Shown here piece after piece: positions 23,851-32,734 of a stretch of DNA of 33,439 bases. Source of the stretch: Reclinomonas americana ATCC 50394 (Eukaryota > Jakobida > Jakobea > Jakobida); assembly GCA_048213135.1 (NCBI GenBank), contig PS015258.1:1-33439 (forward strand), read 5' to 3'. The notes under the pieces were generated by a model. That model was given only the letters and a program-made list of their open reading frames with translations. It was not told the DNA's origin and made no database searches. Every line of letters begins with the position of its first letter. Position 1 is the stretch's first letter. The position numbers and the translations under genes are program-made.

Positions 23851-26800
23851 AGAAGAAAAGAAAAAGACGCACCACCAAACACTGCCGACAAGGAGCTCTG
23901 CGCCAGAGGCGATGCGTTCGTGTCAGACACGGCGCGCACTCGCAGCAGCACCTGTGTGCCTGGCGGCAGGCCAAGCACGCGGCACGTGCTGGATGATGAG
24001 GTGGGAGACCAGGCACACACAGCCGGACTGAGCTGCAGCAGGGTGCGCTCGTTGCTGGCGTCCACCACCACAAACTGCGGTGCGGTGCCGTCGTCGCCCC
24101 TGCTCGGACGCGACGCCGTGACGGTGATGAGCAGCGAATCGACAGCGACAGCGATGCTCGAGTCGGCGACTTCGGCCACCAGTGAAATGTCGTAGGGTCG
24201 CGGTCCGAGTGCCGTTTCGACAGGCGCCGAGAACAAGCCAGTGTTGTTGATGGTGCGAACGCGAGCGCGCAGCGCCACACTTCCGGCCGCGAAGCCAGCC
24301 GGCAGCGCCACGGTACAGTTCACCGGCACACTCGTGCCAGGCCACACGCACGCGTCGACAAACGGCAGCGTGGCGCCAGTCCCATTGTCAACCACTTCAA
24401 AGTAGCGACTCCCTGCATCGGCGGCTCGCAGGCTTCCATTCATCGATGTCAGCGTCAGGTCGATCCGTGCGCGGTTGGCGGTGCCAATCGTGAACATGAC
24501 AGTGTCCGGCAAGAGAGTTTGACCTGCGAGACGAGTGTCAGATGAAGGGGGGCACAGAAGCCGAAGCACACTTGCCGAGAGGAGCACCTTCAAACGCGGC
24601 CGACCAGTCACTCCACGCGAGCGGTGAGGCATTGGCATCGGAGACCACCCGTGCGCGTAGCTGAAGCAGGCTTGCCGATGGCACATTGATAACACGGCAC
24701 GTGGTCGTGGCGGACTCGGCGGACCAGGCGCACATGGGCGGGTCGAGTGTGTACACAATGTCGCTGTTATTGGCGTCGGCCACTATAAACTGTGGCGCGC
24801 TGCCGTCGCCCTTTGTGCTCACGCGTGTCGCCGTCAACACCACCGTCAACGCGGAGACAGCACTCTCGGTGACCGCGCCCGACACCGCCACATCGAGAGG
24901 CCGCGGGTCGAGGGCGGTCTCCACCGACGGTGAATACACACCGACATTGTTGGCAGTGCGCACTCGCGCACGCACGGCAACGCTGCCCGCCGAGAAGCCA
25001 GCCGGCAGCGCCACAGTGCACGCTGATGCGCCACTGGCGGCAGGCCACGTGCAAGCACCGACAAATGACAGCAGCTGACCGTCGCCGTTGTTGAACACCT
25101 CAAAGTAGCGATTACCGACATCGACTCCATACGTGGCAGCCGTCGGCGTGAGAACGACAGCGACACGAGCACGGTTGGTTGTCGCGCCAAACGTCACCAC
25201 GACCGTGTCGGCGAGCATCGTGAGACCTGTGCAGACGCGCGCGCGTGGAATGAGCCGAGTGTGGCGAGAACAAGTGATGCACACAACAGGCAGGGGAGGC
25301 ATGACACAGACCATTGAAGATCGGCGACAAGTCGCTCTGTGCCACCGGCGACGGATTGGTATCGGACACGGCGCGCGCGCGCAGCTGAACAGCGGTGCCA
25401 GCGGGAACACCGAGAACGCGGCATGTCGTAGTCTGCGAGGTGCGCGACCACGGACACACTGGCGGATCGGTGGTGTACGGCGTGCCGACGGCAGTGGCGT
25501 TGAAGATCACAAACTGCGGCGCGGTGCCGTCGGCGGCCGTGCTCACACGCGAGGCGGCAATGGTCACCAAGAGCGAGTTGACGGCGACTGCATCGGCATC
25601 GACGGCAATGGTCGCCGTCACCGCCACGTCGTACGGACGCGGCGACAAGGGCGCAATCAACAACGGCGCCGAGTAGAGGCCACGGTTGCCTTCAGTGCGA
25701 ACACGAGCGCGGAGCACAATGCTGTCGGCGGTGAAACTTGCAGGCAGAACCACAGTGCACAATGCGGCCTGCTCGCCACTCGGCCACGCGCACATGTCGG
25801 CGAATGGCAACACTGCGCCGGTGCCGTCGTCGTTCATCACCTCGAAGAAGCGGCCGCTCACTTCGGGGACATTGGCGGGTCTCGCAGGAATGAGTGTGAG
25901 GACAATGCGCGCGCGGTTTGCCGATCCGGAAATCAGTGATACAGTGTCGGCCAGCAGGGTTTGTGCTGCGAGCAAGGAGAGGAAGAAGGGTGATGAGCGA
26001 AAGAGGCAAAGTGGGGGGAGGAGAAGGGAGAGATATCAGCTGCGTACCTGCAATCGCCTCCGACAGTCCACTCTGCGCGACAGGTGACTCGGCGAGATCG
26101 GAGACTGCGCGGATTCGCAGCTGCACCAAGGAAGCCGGAGGCAGTCCCAACACACGGCACGTGCTTGTCGTCGACTGAGGCGACCAGGCGCACACCGCCG
26201 GATCTGTAGAGTAGCGCACGTTGCTGCCTTCGAAGGCGTCGAGCACCACAAACTGCGGCGCAGTGCCGTCGACGGCTGCGCTCACTCGCGAGGCCGTGAT
26301 GATCACGAGCAGCGAGTTGACGCCGACAGCATCGGCAGTGGAGGCCACTGCAGCCGACAAGTCGAGCTGCAGCGGCCGCGAATCGAGAGAAACGCTCAAG
26401 GCGCCAGACCAGCCACTTGTGTTGTTGGTGGTGCGGGTACGCACACGCAGCGACACGACAAGAACCGACGCATCCAACACCAGCGTGCACTGCGTCGGCT
26501 CTGAGCGCGCCCACAGGCACGGCGCCAGTTGCGGCAACGGCTGGCCACTCTGACCCTCCGTCTCCACCGTGTACACCTCGTAGGTGCGCGCTGCTGCCGC
26601 CTGCACACCCTCCTCTTCACCGAGCGACGCATACAGCGACAGCGTCAGTGCGGTGCGGTACGGCGTCGTCACCTCCACCGAGATTTGGTCGCCGAGAAGA
26701 GTACGCGCTGCGAAAATGCATTGGTGCGGAGTGAGCGACAGCGGAGGACGATCACGAAACGCAAACGGCAAACCATTGACAACGGTGGCTGACAATTCGC

Positions 26801-28702
26801 TCTGGGCTACAGGCGGCACGGAGGGAGTCACATCCGACACGAGACGCGCCTGCAGCACATAGCTAGTGTCCGCCGGCAGTCCAACCACGCGGCACGTGGC
26901 AGAAGTGGAGAGTGCCGACCAGGCACACACACTCGGATCGAGCGTCACGCTCTTGTTGGACGATGCATCAACGACGACAAACTGCGGCGCTCCGCCATCG
27001 CTCTTGGAGCTGACGCGCGATGCCTTGAGCACGAGTGTGAACGACGACGCAGTAATGCTGGAGCTGTCGACCGTGATCGAGTCGACCGAGGCGCTGAGGA
27101 CACGAGGCCCGAGGTACACGGAGCCGACATCGGACCACAGGCCCAAGTTCGAGCTGGTGCGTACACGCGCCTGCAGCGAAATGTACGAGTCGATGTAGCC
27201 GACTGGCGTGCGGTACTGGCACGTCTGCGACGCGCCTCGGCTGCTGCTCAACGTGCAGTCGCCAATGGTGGCGAGCGTTGTGCCACTGTTGCTGTCCGCC
27301 ACTTCGACAGAACGCGAGCTGGCCTCGCCGGCCAACACCGCAGTCAGCGAGAGCGTGATCACGGTGCGATTGGCCGCCACCGTTGAGGCGGTCACCGAGT
27401 CCGAGAGGAGCGTGCGCACTGCGTGGTGACACAAGAGGACATTAAGGGAAGGGAATAAGGGAAGGGAAGGGAAGAGAGGGAGGAGAGAAAATGAAGAAAG
27501 CAAGGGCAGGGGAAAGACACAGAAGCGAGGGGAGGGGAGGGAGAAAGAGAAGAGAAAGAAAATGAAAGAGAGAAAGCAAAGGACAGGGTCAAGTACGAAG
27601 CACACACACACACACAGAGAGTGAGAGAGAGAGAGAGGCAATGAGAAAACGACGAATAAACGGAAATAGGAGGGGAGGGAGGGAGAGAGAGAAGAGAAAG
27701 AAAAATGAAAGAGAGAAAACAACGACAGGGACAAGTACGAAGCACACACACGCACAGAGAGAGCGAGAGAGAGAGAGAGGCAATGAGAAAACGACGAATA
27801 AACGGAAATAGAATGAGGACGTTAAGGACGAAGAGCAACGACACACACGCACTCTCACACACACAAGAGAGAGAGAGAGAGAGAAAAGAAAGCAAGAAAA
27901 TATAGAACCAGAAACACAGCCCGACTTGACAAACAAGAAGAGAAGCTGGATATGTACACACGTACCAGCCAGAGCCGACGAGAGCGGACTGGCGCTGCTC
28001 GCCACGGTCAGGTTGCCGTCGTTGGCCACCAGCGCACGCAGCGAGTAACTCGTATCGGCCGACAGACCCGTCACCGTGCACGAGCGAGGTTCCACGATGG
28101 ACGACCACAGGCACGGGGACGGGTCGAGCGACAACGGTGTCGAGGGGGCGACATCGGCCACCACCACATACTGCGGCAGCGGCAGCTCGGCCGTGGTGCT
28201 GCCTCGCGACGCCGCCAGAGTCAACGATGCCGAAGTGACACCGACACTCGTGAGCACCGGAGCCGCCACCGTCACGTTGAGAACGTCCATGGGGGTGGTG
28301 ATGGTGACGAGCGACGTCAGCGCACTCACACTGTCGCCGTTGCGCGCGCGCAGTTGGAACGACACTGTTGTGCGCGGCTGCAAGTTGGACAACGTGCAGT
28401 TGGTGCCGGCGGTGCTCCACGCACACGCCAGGCCAGTGGAGGCGTCGAGCAGCGTGGTGGTCGCCGAGCCACTGCCAGAGAAGACAGCTTCCAACGTGCC
28501 GCCGGCGGTTGCGCTGCTCGTAGTCACCAGCAGGGTGCAGTCGCGGGCGCGCACGGACACCACCGAGGCGGTGACCGAGAAGGTGGCCAGCGTGCGGGCT
28601 GTACGGAGAGGCAAAGTGAGACGAAAGGGAAAGAAGGGAGAGAATACGTGTAAAGACAAAAAATGTACTGGGAATGACTTTCCGCTTGCACAGAAAAAAA
28701 AA

Positions 28703-28751
<49 letters not shown>

Positions 28752-31700
28752 ACTACTACTAGTAGTAGAAGAACGAAACGAAACGAAACTACACGACGAC
28801 GTACGACGAGGAGGAGGAGAGAGAAGNNNNNNNNNNNNNNNNNNNNNNNNNNNNNNNNNNNNNNNNNNNNNNNNNNNNNNNNNNNNNNNNNNNNNNNNNN
28901 NNNNNNNNNNNNNNNNNNNNNNNNNNNNNNNNNNNNNNNNNNNNNNNNNNNNNNNNNNNNNNNNNNNNNNNNNNNNNNNNNNNNNNNNNNNNNNNNNNNN
29001 NNNNNNNNNNNNNNNNNNNNNNNNNNNNNNNNNNNNNNNNNNNNNNNNNNNNNNNNNNNNNNNNNNNNNNNNNNNNNNNNNNNNNNNNNNNNNNNNNNNN
29101 NNNNNNNNNNNNNNNNNNNNNNNNNNNNNNNNNNNNNNNNNNNNNNNNNNNNNNNNNNNNNNNNNNNNNNNNNNNNNNNNNNNNNNNNNNNNNNNNNNNN
29201 NNNNNNNNNNNNNNNNNNNNNNNNNNNNNNNNNNNNNNNNNNNNNNNNNNNNNNNNNNNNNNNNNNNNNNNNNNNNNNNNNNNNNNNNNNNNNNNNNNNN
29301 NNNNNNNNNNNNNNNNNNNNNNNNNNNNNNNNNNNNNNNNAGAGAGAGAGAGAGAGAGAGAGAGAGCATTCACTGATGAAGACAGAAACAATCACGCAGT
29401 CACGAGAGGAGAGTGAGAAATGAGACTGATTTTGTATTCTGCGTGAATCCCGTCTGTTTCTCATGTGTCTTCAGCTGTGCCTTCTACTTCACTTTCTCCT
29501 GCTCACCACCCTTCTTTTTCCTCTTCTATTCTCCTTTATTCGCGGTTCTTACAGGCACTTCTCAGGCTATGTCGTTCCTTATTCCTGTCTCCCTTGCTCT
29601 GCAAGCACGAGCATGCAAACACTATCTGCGGCGAGAAGAGCAGACAAGCGCTTGCTCTATCAAAACTCATTTCTCTCTCTCAGGGTGAGTGCGTGTGTGT
29701 GTATGAGACCACACATTGACCAGAACGTCCGAAGTCCACACCTCTCTCTCTCTTTTTCTCTTTCTCTATCTCTCTCCCTCTCTCTCTCCTCCTCCCTCTC
29801 TCTCTCCTCCCTCTCTCGCTCCCACATCCCCCCCCCCCCCCGGCCCACGCAACTCGCAATGGCCGCCGACAGCGGTCCTGAAATCAGCGGTCCGCCCAAA
29901 TCCTGATCCGACACCATGCGCGCCGACACACTCACGGCGGTGTCGGGCGTGAGGTTGACCACTGTGCAGAGGACCGGCGACGCGGTGACCCAGCGGCACG
30001 GCGACGGAGACAGCGTGTAGGTAAAGGTGGGTGTGCGCGTCGTGTCGACCACAATAAACTGCGGCGCCGTGCCGTCGCTACTGGTGCTGCTGCGGGCCGG
30101 ATTCGGCGTCAGCTGCACCACAATCGAGTCGGTGCGCGTCTCCGTCACCGTCATCACCGGCGTCACGGCAATGCTGGAGGCGGCAAAGTACACCGAGCCG
30201 ATCTTGCTGTATGAGCCGCCAGAGGTCCACTGACCGCACAAAAAGGTGGAGCCCGACGGGCGCGACGAGGTGGTGAACTGGAGGGTGACGGAGAAGACGG
30301 TCTTGGCGGTGATCACCGTGCGCGACACGTTGGTGTTGGCAAAGGGCGTTGGCGACGTGGGTGTGCACTGGTCTTCGCGTGAGGTGAGCACAATAGTGCC
30401 GAGGGTCGACGTCGGCAAGTTGCAGCCGTACACCGAAATGGTGATGGGGTTGCCGGCGGAGATAATGGTCGACGGCGTAATGTAGGTGACAGCAAAGGTG
30501 TTGGTGACCAGACGCACGTGGCGCGCCAGTGGGTCGCTGACCAGCACCGCGTTGTCGGAGAGGCGCAAGGCCAGGGCCGGCAGCGAGTTACCGATGACGG
30601 CCGTGGTGGCCGCGCCGTCGGCCTCGGTGACGTCGACGCGAGTGGAAGAAAAGGCCAGCGTGTTGACGAGGGAGGAGGAGGAGGTGAACACGCGCAGCAC
30701 CTTGTTGCCCGAGTCGCCGATAAACAGTTGGGAGAGGGCGGTGCTGAGCAGTACGCTGTCGGGCGAGGCAAAGGTGGCGGTCGTCGCCGGCACGCCATCC
30801 ACGTAGCCCGTTTGGCCGACGCGACCGGCCAGCACCGACACGGTCTTGTCGGGCAGGCTGATGCGACGGACGACGCGGTTGCCCGAGTCCGCCACGTACA
30901 CGTAGGTGAGGGTATCGGAAGAGAGGTTGCTGGGCTGCAAGGAGAGGGAGAAGATGGGAGGGGGAAGGGGGGGGGGGGGAGGAAATGAGGGAAAAGGAAT
31001 CAGACAAAAGGGACGAGTGAATGAATGAGATGAACTGAAAACGTGAAAGAGAGAGTGACTACACAGTGGGCAGACGGAGAACTCATATAGGAGGAGGAAG
31101 AGGACACATTCTTTTGGAATCACTGCCACGCACCTGGTTGAACAACGCCACGGGCGCATCAGTGGACCCGGACTGACCAATCACACCACTCCACACTGTC
31201 GGCGCCGCTGCCGATGCCGTCACGTCGCTCACATCGAGTCCCCACAGTGCGTGTCCAGTGCGGTCGGCCACCACCAGAATGTCGCGAGTCGGGTCGCTCT
31301 TGACCACCACCAGCGAGCACGGTGAGCTGCCGGCACCGCTCCACACTGTACCATTGTCAATAGCCACGGGAGCGACAGTGGCGGAGGAGACGGAGAGGCG
31401 GAACACGCGACGCGCCGAGGGGTCGGCGACAAAGAGCACGGGAAAGCCGCCGGCACTGGCCAGCGACGACGAGTGGTAGTAGAGGCCGCTCGGCGCGACA
31501 AAATCGCTCGACGTGGCCAGGTTGTCGAGCGAGCCGGCGGGGGAGATGCGTTGAATGCGCTTGAGGGACTGTGTGTGGAGAATGAGAGAGGGGAGGGAGG
31601 GGAGGGAGGGGCGGGGAGGGAGAAAGGCGCACCGGGAGAGCCACATAAATGTTGCCGGTGGGATCGGTGGCCACTCCGCTGGGCGTGCCAATGTCAGTGC

Positions 31701-32673
31701 GCATGGCAGCGGGGTAGGAGCCGGGAATGGTGAGCTGCGGAGAAGAGGGGTGAGTGGGGAGGGTGCAGGAGGTGCGCGGAAGGAGGTGACGCAACTCCGC
31801 CCTTGCCGGCAATCGTGCAGACGGTGGCAGAGCCTGTGAGGGAGACGAGAAAATGGTGAGGGATGAAGTGGAAGGGTGTGTTTCTTCCTGTCTCTCTCTC
31901 TCTCNNNNNNNNNNNNNNNNNNNNNNNNNNNNNNNNNNNNNNNNNNNNNNNNNNNNNNNNNNNNNNNNNNNNNNNNNNNNNNNNNNNNNNNNNNNNNNNN
32001 NNNNNNNNNNNNNNNNNNNNNNNNNNNNNNNNNNNNNNNNNNNNNNNNNNNNNNNNNNNNNNNNNNNNNNNNNNNNNNNNNNNNNNNNNNNNNNNNNNNN
32101 NNNNNNNNNNNNNNNNNNNNNNNNNNNNNNNNNNNNNNNNNNNNNNNNNNNNNNNNNNNNNNNNNNNNNNNNNNNNNNNNNNNNNNNNNNNNNNNNNNNN
32201 NNNNNNNNNNNNNNNNNNNNNNNNNNNNNNNNNNNNNNNNNNNNNNNNNNNNNNNNNNNNNNNNNNNNNNNNNNNNNNNNNNNNNNNNNNNNNNNNNNNN
32301 NNNNNNNNNNNNNNNNNNNNNNNNNNNNNNNNNNNNNNNNNNNNNNNNNNNNNNNNNNNNNNNNNNNNNNNNNNNNNNNNNNNNNNNNNNNNNNNNNNNN
32401 NNNNNNNNNNNNNNNNNNNNNNNNNNNNNNNNNNNNNNNNNNNNNNNNNNNNNNNNNNNNNNNNNNNNNNNNNNNNNNNNNNNNNNNNNNNNNNNNNNNN
32501 NNNNNNNNNNNNNNNNNNNNNNNNNNNNNNNNNNNNNNNNNNNNNNNNNNNNNNNNNNNNNNNNNNNNNNNNNNNNNNNNNNNNNNNNNNNNNNNNNNNN
32601 NNNNNNNNNNNNNNNNNNNNNNNNNNNNNNNNNNNNNNAAGTAGAGTGTGTGTGTGTAGAGAGAGAGAGAGTG

Positions 32674-32734
<61 letters not shown>

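Noticed and set aside
28524-29464. Open frames spanning the N blocks
   Set aside because: The translation consists mostly of unknown residues, and both flanks are GA/CT repeats inside an intron.
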